From Chryseobacterium mucoviscidosis (GTDB lineage Bacteria > Bacteroidota > Bacteroidia > Flavobacteriales > Weeksellaceae), in NCBI RefSeq assembly GCF_002177115.1, contig NZ_MVAG01000128.1:536495-600494 (forward strand): 64,000 bases of DNA, read 5' to 3'. How positions within the stretch are numbered: position 1 is the stretch's first letter; each line of letters begins with the position of its first letter. The notes under the pieces are model-generated. The model made no database searches and was not told the origin of the DNA. It saw only the letters and a list, made by a program, of their open reading frames with translations. Both the position numbers and the translations under genes were made by a program. Positions 34,108 through 42,026 of the stretch are shown piece by piece.

Positions 34108-34818
34108 ATGAACTACAAAATCATACACAACGAAGAAAAATTACAGCAATTCATAGACTGGCTTCCTGAACTATTGCCCAATGAACAATATTACGTTGCC
34201 CTTCTCGCAAGAAAAAAATACAACCCCGAAACAGGACTGAAAGCAGATAAAGCACAGTTAAAAAGATTTACCTCAACCAAAGAAAGACTGCTTCACAAAA
34301 TCAGGCAGCTCGAAATTCCGGCAGGCTTGTACGAATCCGGAAATACCGAAGTTTCGCAGGATAACCTCGCGATTTACATCACTCCCAACCCGCGCGACCT
34401 TCACAATGCTTCATTGTTTTTAATGAAAGAAATTTCGGAAAAACTCATCCGGAAAGATAACGCCATCAATCCCCATACGTTAGCTTTAAATCTTATTCAG
34501 ACCACCACTTCACGAAAAATATTCTTTGATCTCGATATTGATTTCCGTATAGAAAACCATCAACAAGCCATTGATAAATTCAGAGAAGACATTGCAGACT
34601 GTTTAAACCCCGACTGTCTTACCTTTATCAAAACCAATGGCGGACTGCATTGTTTAATTAAATTAGACAACATTAAGAAAGAACACCAGAAAAGCTGGTA
34701 TCAGAAAGTTTCACAGCTTTCTTGCAATGAATATGAAGTTACGATGAACGGCGATAACGTTTTACCTATGGTAGGCTGTTTTCAGGGAATTGATTTTTCA
34801 CCTTATTTTTTAGATTAA
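34108..34818 (+). CDS. Possible archaeo-eukaryotic-primase-like (AEP) protein
   Basis: 236 residues, not a family I can name with confidence. Three elements appear in the order of small AEP primases: KIFFDLDIDFRI (D-x-D motif I), FIKTNGGLHCLIKL (motif II with the conserved His after GG-x) and NGDNVLPMVGCFQG (motif III region and the LPGT-like turn). This would make it a template-directed or terminal nucleotidyltransferase. It starts five bases after thg1-like stop. The N-terminal 110 residues (YYVALLARKKYN, FTSTKERLLHKIRQLEIP) are unexplained. Confidence 0.6.
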   Translation: MNYKIIHNEEKLQQFIDWLPELLPNEQYYVALLARKKYNPETGLKADKAQLKRFTSTKERLLHKIRQLEIPAGLYESGNTEVSQDNLAIYITPNPRDLHNASLFLMKEISEKLIRKDNAINPHTLALNLIQTTTSRKIFFDLDIDFRIENHQQAIDKFREDIADCLNPDCLTFIKTNGGLHCLIKLDNIKKEHQKSWYQKVSQLSCNEYEVTMNGDNVLPMVGCFQGIDFSPYFLD

Positions 34819-34821
34819 ATT

Positions 34822-35733
34822 ATGTGTACTCCGAATACTGAATTACAATTCTGCACTTGTACTGAAGGAGATATTTTTGAAATAAAAAATATATACATTT
34901 GGTCTTTGAATAGATACGTTGGCTACAAGGAAAAAAATCCATTCTTTTTCGCAAGCTTTGTAAAACCCGTAGAAGATTTTAGTAATACAATCTCCGCACA
35001 AAACATAATATCAAAACTTAATGAAGGTAATATTTTTGATTTCGAATATCTTCCAAAGGAAAAAGACACATTGGATATCAGCTTCAATGCTAAAAATAGA
35101 GCTGAGTATAAATATTTCACCATAATCTTTAGAGATGGAATATGGCAGAAAGGACAAAATCCGCATTACGTCAGTGTTACTGAAAACATCGCAAGAGGTG
35201 AAGTGAAAGTCACCTACAAAGAAGAAAATGAGTTTCTAAAACATGTTGAACATTTAAAGATTAAATATGGAATTGAAATTCCTGAATCTATTAAAGTTCG
35301 GTGTGCCAATTTAAAAGACGATTCCCAAGATCCAATTTATTTAGCTATTAGGAACTTTAAAGAGTATAAAACTTTCTATCATCCGGAATTTATTAAATAC
35401 ATTACTGATAAATATTTTAACGAATTTCACGAATCAGAAAATTCAAACGCATTGCAATCTCTTTTGGATAAAGCACAAAACACATTCTCTTTATTAGAAA
35501 AAAAATTTATTTCTGAAAAAATAGATTTATCATTTATTAATAAATGTTTCAATGAATTAAATGATAAACTTGAATGTGTTTTCACTTCAATTCCTATAAA
35601 AGATGACGAATACATGATTATTGATGGACGTTTTTATTCAAAAGTAATTTTCTCAAAAGGCAAACGTAAAACATATTTCATAAACAAAGTAAAAAAAATA
35701 AATTATGAAATATTTAAACTTTTTAAAGGATAA
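34822..35733 (+). CDS. Unknown AT-rich gene within the RNA-repair operon
   Basis: 303 residues of unknown family: beta-rich N-terminal half (CTCTEGDIFEIKNIYIWSLN, KYFTIIFRDGIWQKGQ) and a helical, Lys- and Asn-rich C-terminal half. It starts three bases after the previous stop and ends four bases before the next start, so it is part of the operon, but its base composition is clearly more AT-rich than both neighbours, suggesting later insertion or a different origin. A role as an accessory or effector gene of the locus is a guess. Confidence 0.65.
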   Translation: MCTPNTELQFCTCTEGDIFEIKNIYIWSLNRYVGYKEKNPFFFASFVKPVEDFSNTISAQNIISKLNEGNIFDFEYLPKEKDTLDISFNAKNRAEYKYFTIIFRDGIWQKGQNPHYVSVTENIARGEVKVTYKEENEFLKHVEHLKIKYGIEIPESIKVRCANLKDDSQDPIYLAIRNFKEYKTFYHPEFIKYITDKYFNEFHESENSNALQSLLDKAQNTFSLLEKKFISEKIDLSFINKCFNELNDKLECVFTSIPIKDDEYMIIDGRFYSKVIFSKGKRKTYFINKVKKINYEIFKLFKG

Positions 35734-35737
35734 TTAA

Positions 35738-36823
35738 ATGACCATCCAGGACCTTAAAAACAAAAACCTCATCCTTTTCGAAGCCATCTCCGGAAGCCGC
35801 TCTTTCGGATTGGCAACAGAAAATTCAGATACAGACATTCGTGGCGTGTATTATTTACCGAAAGAAGAATTTTTCGGGTTAAATTATATTCCCCAGATTT
35901 CTAACGAAACCAACGACATCACCTACTATGAAATCGGAAGACTCATCGAACTGTTACAGAAAAACAATCCCAACATCCTCGAAATTATCGCCAGTCCGGA
36001 AGACTGCATCTTACAGAAACATCCCTTAATGGATCTCCTGAAACCCGAAGATTTCCTTTCCAGACTCTGCAAAGACACCTTTGCAGGATATGCCGTTTCC
36101 CAGATTAAAAAAGCAAAAGGACTCAACAAAAAGATTCTCAATCCGATGGATAAAGAGAAAAAATCCATCCTCGATTTCTGTTATATTTTGCAAGATCAGG
36201 GCTCCGTTCCGTTGAAAAAGTGGTTACGGGAATTCTCTTCCGCCGAAAATCAGAATGGTTTACAGCAGGAAAAATGCGGTTTGGTAAGCATCGACAATAC
36301 CAAAGGAATGTTTGCCCTGTTTTACGATCAGTCCGGCGATTTCAGATACAAAGGAATCATTCAGAATCTGGAAGCCAATCAGGTCTCTGTTTCCTCCGTT
36401 CCCAAAGGACAACATCCCCTTGCCTACCTTTTCTGCAACCTTGATGCCTATTCCACCTACTGCAAAGATTACCGCGAATACTGGAAATGGGTTTCCGAAC
36501 GCAATGAAGACCGCTATAACGTCAACCAAAACCACGGACAGAATTACGACAGCAAAAACATGATGCACACGATTCGTTTATTACAGTCGTGCGAACAGAT
36601 TTTTAAAAACAATTCTCTGAATATCCGCGTGGAAAACCGCGAAGAATTACTCGACATCAAAGCCGGAAACCGGTCGTATGAAGAAGTATTAAAAAAAGCA
36701 GAAGACCTTATTGCTTCCATTGAAAAATATCATGCTGCTTCTACTCTACCCGATGTTCCGGATCTGGAAAAAACCACAAAAATCTTAGTTCAGATCCGCG
36801 AGGAACTCTATAAAAACAAATAA
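35738..36823 (+). CDS. RlaP-like nucleotidyltransferase (pol beta superfamily), copy 2
   Basis: 361 residues, larger than copy 1. The catalytic motif is clear: EAISGSRSFGLATENSDTDIRGVY (Gly19-Ser20; Asp31, Asp33). Downstream helices include IGRLIELLQKNNPNILEII and CKDTFAGYAVSQIKKAKGLNKK, then HTIRLLQSCEQIF, all typical of the larger YcgL-type proteins. It closes the operon and is followed by a strong terminator. Two different members of one family in one operon imply different RNA ends or different partners. Confidence 0.9.
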   Translation: MTIQDLKNKNLILFEAISGSRSFGLATENSDTDIRGVYYLPKEEFFGLNYIPQISNETNDITYYEIGRLIELLQKNNPNILEIIASPEDCILQKHPLMDLLKPEDFLSRLCKDTFAGYAVSQIKKAKGLNKKILNPMDKEKKSILDFCYILQDQGSVPLKKWLREFSSAENQNGLQQEKCGLVSIDNTKGMFALFYDQSGDFRYKGIIQNLEANQVSVSSVPKGQHPLAYLFCNLDAYSTYCKDYREYWKWVSERNEDRYNVNQNHGQNYDSKNMMHTIRLLQSCEQIFKNNSLNIRVENREELLDIKAGNRSYEEVLKKAEDLIASIEKYHAASTLPDVPDLEKTTKILVQIREELYKNK

Positions 36824-36848
36824 AGCTTCATTTCTGAAGCTTTATTTT
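36822..36848 (+). terminator. Terminator of RNA-repair operon
   Basis: AAAGCTTCA / TGAAGCTTT stem, four-base loop, T-rich tail; it may also serve the convergent cold-shock gene. Confidence 0.88.
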
Positions 36849-36864
36849 ATGTATTGTCTGACAT

Positions 36865-37299
36865 TTATTTTACCAATCTGATCTCCATTGCAGAAAAACC
36901 TTTCGGGGATTTTTCCTTTTCGAAAGAAACTTTATTTCCTTTTTTAATTTGGTCGATGCAGTTGTTGTTGTGGAAGAAAATATTTTCTTTAGTCTTATCT
37001 TCCGTGATGAAACCGTATCCTTTTTCGCTTAAAAAAGTTACAATTCCTGTTTTTACAGTTTCTTCAGCCTCAATAGGAGCTGCTCCCAACTGGATATTGT
37101 TGATATCAATTTCCTCTCTTTCAGCCTGATCCGGTGGTGTAGAAGTAAGTTGTCCGTTCGCATCTACATACATGAACATTTCGTTCAGGCTTTTCCCTTT
37201 ATCATTATTTTCCTTACGCTCTTCACGGCGCATTGCTTTTTCTTTTAGTTTTTGCTGTTTCTTCTTGAAATTTTCTTTTTTAGAGAAAGAATCTGCCAT
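36865..37299 (-). CDS. Cold-shock-domain protein with basic N-terminal extension
   Basis: 144 residues. The C-terminal 65 form a cold-shock domain (TGIVTFLSEKGYGFITEDKTKENIFFHNNNC), with the aromatic RNA-binding patches FLSEKGYGFI and IFFH. The first 40 residues are strongly basic (KKENFKKKQQKLKEKAMRREERKE), likely a nucleic-acid-binding tail. Such fused proteins act as RNA chaperones in the cytoplasm. The promoter at 37529-37560 predicts an untranslated leader of about 220 bases, as in cold-shock mRNAs. It is convergent with the RNA-repair operon. Confidence 0.88.
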   Translation of the reverse strand: MADSFSKKENFKKKQQKLKEKAMRREERKENNDKGKSLNEMFMYVDANGQLTSTPPDQAEREEIDINNIQLGAAPIEAEETVKTGIVTFLSEKGYGFITEDKTKENIFFHNNNCIDQIKKGNKVSFEKEKSPKGFSAMEIRLVK

Positions 37300-37528
37300 A
37301 TATTTTATTGAATTTTTATTTTACAGTTATTTGAAACTTCGGAAAAATCAGGGGGTCCTCCCCTTCTCAGTGATTCTGTCCACCAAATTCCGAACCTGTT
37401 ATTAAAGGGTTTCTGAGTGCTTTTATTAATGTGAATGCCTATGAAAAGGCATAAATTGAAACGGAAGTAAATAAAATATTCTAAACGATCACAGAAAGTA
37501 AAGACAGAGATTTCTTTTAATAAGTTAA

Positions 37529-37560
37529 CAAATATACGAAAAATAAGCATACCAAACAAA
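37529..37560 (-). promoter_or_regulatory. Promoter of cold-shock gene, long leader downstream
   Basis: Minus strand TTTG (37560-37557), 20 bp, TATATTTG (37536-37529). The region 37300-37520 between it and the ATG contains no gene and would be a leader of about 220 nt. Confidence 0.7.
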
Positions 37561-37614
37561 TATTAAGGATTTCAATTCGCTGAATTTCAATTTATTTTAG
37601 AGATTGAATTTTAA

Positions 37615-38742
37615 ATGAAGCCTAATGAAAAAGTAATCCGTAGATTCCAACAAAAAATAACACAAAATAGTAATGGATTAATTCTGGAATATGTAAGAAT
37701 TTCGTATAAGAAAATCTATACCATGTCAGAATTAACATTAAAACAAAAAAATAGAGATCTTAAAAGCATTTGGGATTTCTTACTCTTTTCCATTATTGTC
37801 GGAATAGTAATCTGCTTTCTTATCGGCTTAAACACCTTGAATATGAAAGGAGGAATAATGGCTTATCTGGAACTTACAGGAGCATGCATCTTTATTGGAG
37901 GAGCCAGTTTTGGAATTGGTGGACTTTCAGGATTTTTATTTGGAGTACCAAAAATTTTAAACTCAGATACAAATAATCATGACAGAAAACCTTCAGTTAC
38001 ACAAAATGATAATCTTGTTCAGATCAGTGACTGGCTTACAAAGATTATTGTTGGAGTAGGATTAACTCAATTGAATAATATTCCTGAATTTTTAGCGCGG
38101 GTGGGAAAATATTTTTCGATAATATTTCAGAACAAAGAGTCTGGTGAAAAAATAGCCATCGCTGTAATATTGTATTTTCTTATTATTGGCTTTTTATCCG
38201 TTTATCTATGGACAAGACTTCATTTTATTGGTATGGTAAAAAAAGTAGAAGATGATTTAGATAAAAAAGTCAATGCAATGGCTGAAGTCATTAATGATAC
38301 ACAGCAAAAAATGACCGATTTAGGCGGCGGAAAAACAATATCAGAAAAATTTGATGAAGTAAAAGCAGAAGTAAACAATATTGCTACGAATGATCCGGAT
38401 GACCCTCAAAAATCAAAATGGGGCGGAAAATCTGAATGTAATGAAAGAAAAATTACGGCAAAAATAGAACCTTCAGAAAATCCTGCATTATATAAGGTAA
38501 CCCTTGAAGTATGCAGTACAAATCCGGCAAATCCTCTTACCGGGTTTGTTAAATTCCATTTACACCCTACTTTTAACAATGACAACCCAATCATTGCGGT
38601 TACTGATGGAATTGCAAGGTTGGTTTTAAATAAGGTATATGGAGCATTCACCGCAGGAGCTGAAGCAGATGAGGGAAATACCCGCTTAGAAATAGACTTG
38701 GCAGAATTATCCGGTGTTCCACAGGAATTTAGAGACAGATAA
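37615..38742 (+). CDS. Membrane protein with C-terminal pYEATS-like domain
   Basis: 375 residues (339 if the second ATG at 37723 is the start, which begins M-S-E-L-T-L and seems more natural). Three hydrophobic segments: IWDFLLFSIIVGIVICFLIG, LTGACIFIGGASFGIGGLSG and AIAVILYFLIIGFLSVYLW. A coiled-coil-like stretch follows, then residues about 310-375 with VKFHLHPTF, GAFTAGAEADEGNTRLEIDLAEL, the pattern of the prokaryotic YEATS (pYEATS) domain. pYEATS domains are proposed sensors in conflict systems; here one would be tethered to the inner membrane. No effector gene is obvious next to it. Confidence 0.75.
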   Translation: MKPNEKVIRRFQQKITQNSNGLILEYVRISYKKIYTMSELTLKQKNRDLKSIWDFLLFSIIVGIVICFLIGLNTLNMKGGIMAYLELTGACIFIGGASFGIGGLSGFLFGVPKILNSDTNNHDRKPSVTQNDNLVQISDWLTKIIVGVGLTQLNNIPEFLARVGKYFSIIFQNKESGEKIAIAVILYFLIIGFLSVYLWTRLHFIGMVKKVEDDLDKKVNAMAEVINDTQQKMTDLGGGKTISEKFDEVKAEVNNIATNDPDDPQKSKWGGKSECNERKITAKIEPSENPALYKVTLEVCSTNPANPLTGFVKFHLHPTFNNDNPIIAVTDGIARLVLNKVYGAFTAGAEADEGNTRLEIDLAELSGVPQEFRDR

Positions 38743-38778
38743 ACCTTTTTAATGATTAAATGGTTTAAAATAATAAAA

Positions 38779-38900
38779 AGGCTGCTCCTTTAGGAGCAGA
38801 ATCTGTGTAGAAATAAAAATAAATCCGGCAATCAATCCGTAGGATTGGTATCTTTAATGCGCAATGTTCTAGAGATAGCGTTCCTACGGAACGCCGGGCT
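38779..38900. repeat. Cluster of three palindromic intergenic repeats
   Basis: TGCTCC-TTTA-GGAGCA (38783-38798) followed by the ATCTGTGTAGAAA tail, then CAATCC-GTA-GGATTG (38833-38847) and GCGTTCC-TAC-GGAACGC (38878-38894). The remainder of 38743-39062 shows no gene. Confidence 0.7.
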
Positions 38901-39062
38901 TATTGCGAACCCCCCTTCTCTGTAAAAAACAGGTTTGCGAAATATCATAATTATACTTAATTTGCTCAGGAGATAAAACTTTCCCCGTAGAAATTCTGCA
39001 TAATAAAATTCAGAAACTCTGCCCATTTGAAGTTCTCTCTATAATTTTTAAACAAACAGACC

Positions 39063-39635
39063 ATGGTTCTCGAAGGATTAAATACTGAAGGCGTACTTAT
39101 TTTTGCCAATACCACCAAATGTAAAAACTATTACTCGGATAAAGAATTCAATTACGATTATCCCGATGGATTATCAGAATTATTAAAACAAGGAATCATC
39201 CATATCATTACTACCGATGAAGCAGTGGAACGAGTCGATTTTGTTTTTAATAAAGAAGAAATAGACCGCAATAGATGGGAATTTCACAATTCTTACAACT
39301 ACTTAAAAGCAGAACCCGGAGATCAAATCCGCGCTGTTTCTCATGCGGATTTTACCCAGATGTGCCATCATCATAAAGGTGATTTAGAAGCCCATATCGA
39401 TAGTTCATTATTCCTTAAAAACATTTTAAACGGAAGCAGAGATGTAACCAAAGAAGAATACTTTAAATATGAATTGCCATTGATAGAAATACCAGCGGGA
39501 ATCTGGAAATTAAATGTTTATTCCCTTAAAGAAGAGCATATCCTTAGCTGGATCGAATTTTTAATCCACCTGGAAAAGATAGAATCCGTTGAAATCGATA
39601 AAATCACCCTGAAGCCGCTTGAAATCTTTTCTTAA
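39063..39635 (+). CDS. Hypothetical protein, accessory region
   Basis: 190 residues, acidic, with no signal peptide or membrane segment. It opens MVLEGLNTEGVLIFANTTKCKNYYSD and contains SHADFTQMCHHHKGD, LPLIEIPAGIWKLNVYSL and WIEFLIHLEKIESVEI. I recognise no domain. The size and mixed alpha-beta look resemble immunity proteins of polymorphic toxin systems, but no toxin gene is in view. It is followed after 30 bases by another unknown gene in the same direction. Confidence 0.6.
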   Translation: MVLEGLNTEGVLIFANTTKCKNYYSDKEFNYDYPDGLSELLKQGIIHIITTDEAVERVDFVFNKEEIDRNRWEFHNSYNYLKAEPGDQIRAVSHADFTQMCHHHKGDLEAHIDSSLFLKNILNGSRDVTKEEYFKYELPLIEIPAGIWKLNVYSLKEEHILSWIEFLIHLEKIESVEIDKITLKPLEIFS

Positions 39636-39665
39636 ATACAAATACTTTTTGAGAGCAGAAATAAT

Positions 39666-40070
39666 ATGAATTATATAGACGAAAGCACAGTACCCCAATG
39701 CAAAATTGAAGAAAAGAAATTCGAATGGGGAGAACCCTATACAGTCTATACCCCTGTTTTCTGTTTTCCCGATTTATTAAATACCACACTGGAAAATTCG
39801 ATTATTCTGTTTGGAGAAAATAACTTTAAACATCAGTTATTGATGTTATACAATACGATCAATAATCATGAAGAGTCTGAAAGACTTACAAACTATCAGG
39901 GAGAACCATTGAACAGGAAGTCAATATTGGAATTGATAAACACATATCTTAAAAAAACTGAGACTTTAACTGCCCCTTGGGAAAAATACAACATTGGATT
40001 AACAGAGGATGATTATATAAGGCATCTTGAAGATAAGCTGGGAAAACCCCTGTATTATATAAAAGTCTGA
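39666..40070 (+). CDS. Hypothetical protein, accessory region
   Basis: 134 residues: MNYIDESTVPQCKIEEKKFEWG, then YTPVFCFPDLLNTTLENSII and a helical remainder ending EDKLGKPLYYIKV. No signal peptide, no recognised family. It probably forms a unit with the preceding unknown gene (30-base gap). Directly downstream come tandem REP-like palindromes. Confidence 0.6.
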   Translation: MNYIDESTVPQCKIEEKKFEWGEPYTVYTPVFCFPDLLNTTLENSIILFGENNFKHQLLMLYNTINNHEESERLTNYQGEPLNRKSILELINTYLKKTETLTAPWEKYNIGLTEDDYIRHLEDKLGKPLYYIKV

Positions 40071-40114
40071 CTGCCAAATAAAGTCTTCTCTGTTACAGCT
40101 TATTGAAAACCTTT

Positions 40115-40172
40115 CGATAGCGCGGATTTGAAATTTCGATAGCGCGGATTTGAAATCCGTGCTGTACTTCCA
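40115..40172. repeat. REP-like palindromes, tandem pair A
   Basis: Two copies of GATAGCGCGGATTTGAAAT, the second complete with the closing ATCCGTGCTGT; GCGGATTTGAAATCCG is self-complementary. More copies at 41176-41258. Confidence 0.8.
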
Positions 40173-40185
40173 AACCGCGCTGCGC

Positions 40186-40272
40186 AAAGTTTCCCGACTT
40201 TGAGCAATATCAAACCCAAACAATTTTTTTAAATTTATCCCGTTTCTGATAGTCTCCCTACTTTGAGCAAAA
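40186..40272. repeat. Repeat AGTnTCCCnACTTTGAGCAA, two copies
   Basis: Copies near 40189-40208 and 40250-40269; a third lies near 48989-49008. Purely intergenic. Confidence 0.6.
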
Positions 40273-40288
40273 ATTAAAACAATACTAA

Positions 40289-40471
40289 ATGAAAGAAGGC
40301 TATATTATAAAAGATAAGGAAGAACCGCATTTTATTACTTGTACAGTAGTAGATTTGATAGATATTTTTACAAGAAAAGTTTATAAAGATATCGTAGTTT
40401 CTTCTTTAGATTATTGTATAAGAGAAAAAAGAATGATGTTGTATGGCTATGTCATCAATAGATGTTATTAA
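40289..40471 (+). pseudogene. Truncated REP-associated (RAYT, IS200-like) transposase
   Basis: Sixty codons match the N-terminus of RAYT/Y1 transposases: a start like MKEGYIIKDKEEPHFITCTVVD, IDIFTRKVYKDIVV and MLYGYVI, after which intact relatives continue with the metal-binding MSNHIHLI (His-x-His). The frame here leaves the family at exactly that point (GYVI-NRCY, stop), so the HUH catalytic site and everything after are lost. It is a 5' remnant, flanked on both sides by REP-like palindromes, the normal substrate of such enzymes. Confidence 0.75.
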
Positions 40472-40490
40472 CCCAAAATCCCTAAACAAT

Positions 40491-41171
40491 ATGAATTTTA
40501 AAACTAAAATAGTTATCATTTTATTATCCTCTTTATTACTTACGAATTGTAAGGAGGAAATGAAAAAATGTGTAAGCCAATCAACCGATACTAATGTAAA
40601 ACTATATAATGATTTAACAGATCAGTTGATACCTTATTTTTTTAGAGAAGATTATTTAGGTAAAAAAAAATATTTTGATAGTTTAAGAGTTCATAATGAG
40701 GATTTATATATCGAAGAGAAGACAAAAGCCCACAACGAAATTTTTAATCATCCTGAAAAATATTGCAATTTGTATATAGATTCTACTAAAAATAAAAATA
40801 CATATTTCGGGACAGATAATACCGAGGTTTATTTAAGACGCATAATCAGAACGCAGAATTCTTTTAAAGACTTTTCTAATAGTCCAGATATTAAAAATTT
40901 AAGCATACGAAGTTCTATAAAAGCAAATCAATTTAATTTGTGTACCGCAAAAGTGCTGGATCTGGCAGAGTATGATAAACATACAAATGAATGTGAGATA
41001 GGTGTTGTCTATTTTTCAGAGATTGTATTTGATCCTTCTAAAAGAATTGCATTAGTTTTTGTTGACCATCTTATAAAAAAAGATTATTATGGTAGAAATG
41101 CTGTATTTAAACTAAGATTGCATGATAATTATTGGGAAATAGAAGATGTTATGTTAGTGTCAACTTCCTAA
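40491..41171 (+). CDS. Lipoprotein of unknown function
   Basis: 226 residues with a lipoprotein signal (KIVIILLSSLLLTNC, lipidated Cys). The body is mixed alpha-beta with YFFREDYLGKKKYFDSL, VYLRRIIRTQNSFKDF and a C-terminal strand pair (AVFKLRLHDNYWEIEDVMLV). No family recognised. The ATG at 40491 starts the signal peptide; an in-frame ATG at 40443 lies in the transposase remnant. AT-rich composition is consistent with the surrounding accessory DNA. Confidence 0.7.
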   Translation: MNFKTKIVIILLSSLLLTNCKEEMKKCVSQSTDTNVKLYNDLTDQLIPYFFREDYLGKKKYFDSLRVHNEDLYIEEKTKAHNEIFNHPEKYCNLYIDSTKNKNTYFGTDNTEVYLRRIIRTQNSFKDFSNSPDIKNLSIRSSIKANQFNLCTAKVLDLAEYDKHTNECEIGVVYFSEIVFDPSKRIALVFVDHLIKKDYYGRNAVFKLRLHDNYWEIEDVMLVSTS

Positions 41172-41175
41172 TTCT

Positions 41176-41258
41176 CGATAGCGCGGATTTACAATCCGTG
41201 CCTGTAATATCAACAAAAACACCTGATAGCGCGGATTTGAAATCCGTGCTGTATTTCC
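41176..41258. repeat. REP-like palindromes, tandem pair B
   Basis: GATAGCGCGGATTTACAATCCGTG at 41177-41200 (in two parts) and GATAGCGCGGATTTGAAAT with ATCCGTGCTGTATTTCC at 41225-41258; same family as pair A. Confidence 0.8.
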
Positions 41259-41371
41259 AAGCTCAAAAATGCTTTGGTTATATACCATTTCTTCATAAAA
41301 TCCTATACAAATTCTTCTCTTTCTATGGAAGATTTCCTGATTTCCGGAACAGTAACTTTATGGGACGTAAA

Positions 41372-41923
41372 TCATTTTTTCACATTCGTATAAAACGAAT
41401 AATAATAAAAAACAGGATACTTTTCAAAAGTTTCTGATTTACCCATCGTGTAGGCATCATGTTCATATATATTTGAAAAATCAAGGATAAGAGATTTCTT
41501 TTCCGGGAAATTGAAGATGAACTTTATTAAACTGCTTACAGCAGTTTCCGTCTCATAAGTAAATAAAAGTTGTTTTCCGTCAGCGCTGTATACTTTCTTA
41601 TTATAGACTCTCGCATTCAGTTTTTTATCCACACCCGTATCACTGGATTTTACCTTGTACATCAATGTTTCCTTACCATTCTTCATAATGTATACATCTG
41701 CATTTTTATAACTATTATCATACTTAAAAACAACAGCTTCATTGATTTTCATAATCATATCTGTGAATTTTTCTTCATTAGGGATCGACTGCGTTTCCGT
41801 GCCTGCAGGCATTTCGATAGGTCCTGATTTTGAAGCTGCTGCCGGTTTCTTTTTTTGTGCATTGATAGTAACCCCGAAGAATACCATTGCAGTAACAACG
41901 GAAATAAATTTGAAAATTTTCAT
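41372..41923 (-). CDS. Secreted protein of unknown function
   Basis: 183 residues: signal peptide (MKIFKFISVVTAMVFFGVTINAQ), a short Lys/Ala/Pro linker (KKKPAAASKSG), then a beta-rich domain with DVYIMKNGKETLMYKVKSSD, SADGKQLLFTYETE and a tail rich in aromatic residues (KYPVFYYYSFYTNV). Periplasmic or surface location. No family recognised. It points away from the reverse-transcriptase operon that begins 104 bases beyond its start. Confidence 0.7.
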   Translation of the reverse strand: MKIFKFISVVTAMVFFGVTINAQKKKPAAASKSGPIEMPAGTETQSIPNEEKFTDMIMKINEAVVFKYDNSYKNADVYIMKNGKETLMYKVKSSDTGVDKKLNARVYNKKVYSADGKQLLFTYETETAVSSLIKFIFNFPEKKSLILDFSNIYEHDAYTMGKSETFEKYPVFYYYSFYTNVKK

Positions 41924-42026
41924 GGAATATTTTTTTGCAATGTTATGTAAATTATTTTGAAATGATCTTATTATTAATTTAAAATCTAGTCATTTAGAAT
42001 AAATACATTGATAATAATTAATTGTT

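Noticed and set aside
37305..37559. 84-residue ORF on the minus strand upstream of the cold-shock gene
   Set aside because: It overlaps the predicted promoter and leader and has no sensible composition; treated as leader.
41924..42026. ncRNA upstream of the first RT
   Set aside because: Only about 100 very AT-rich bases without stable hairpins; the downstream region is a far better candidate.
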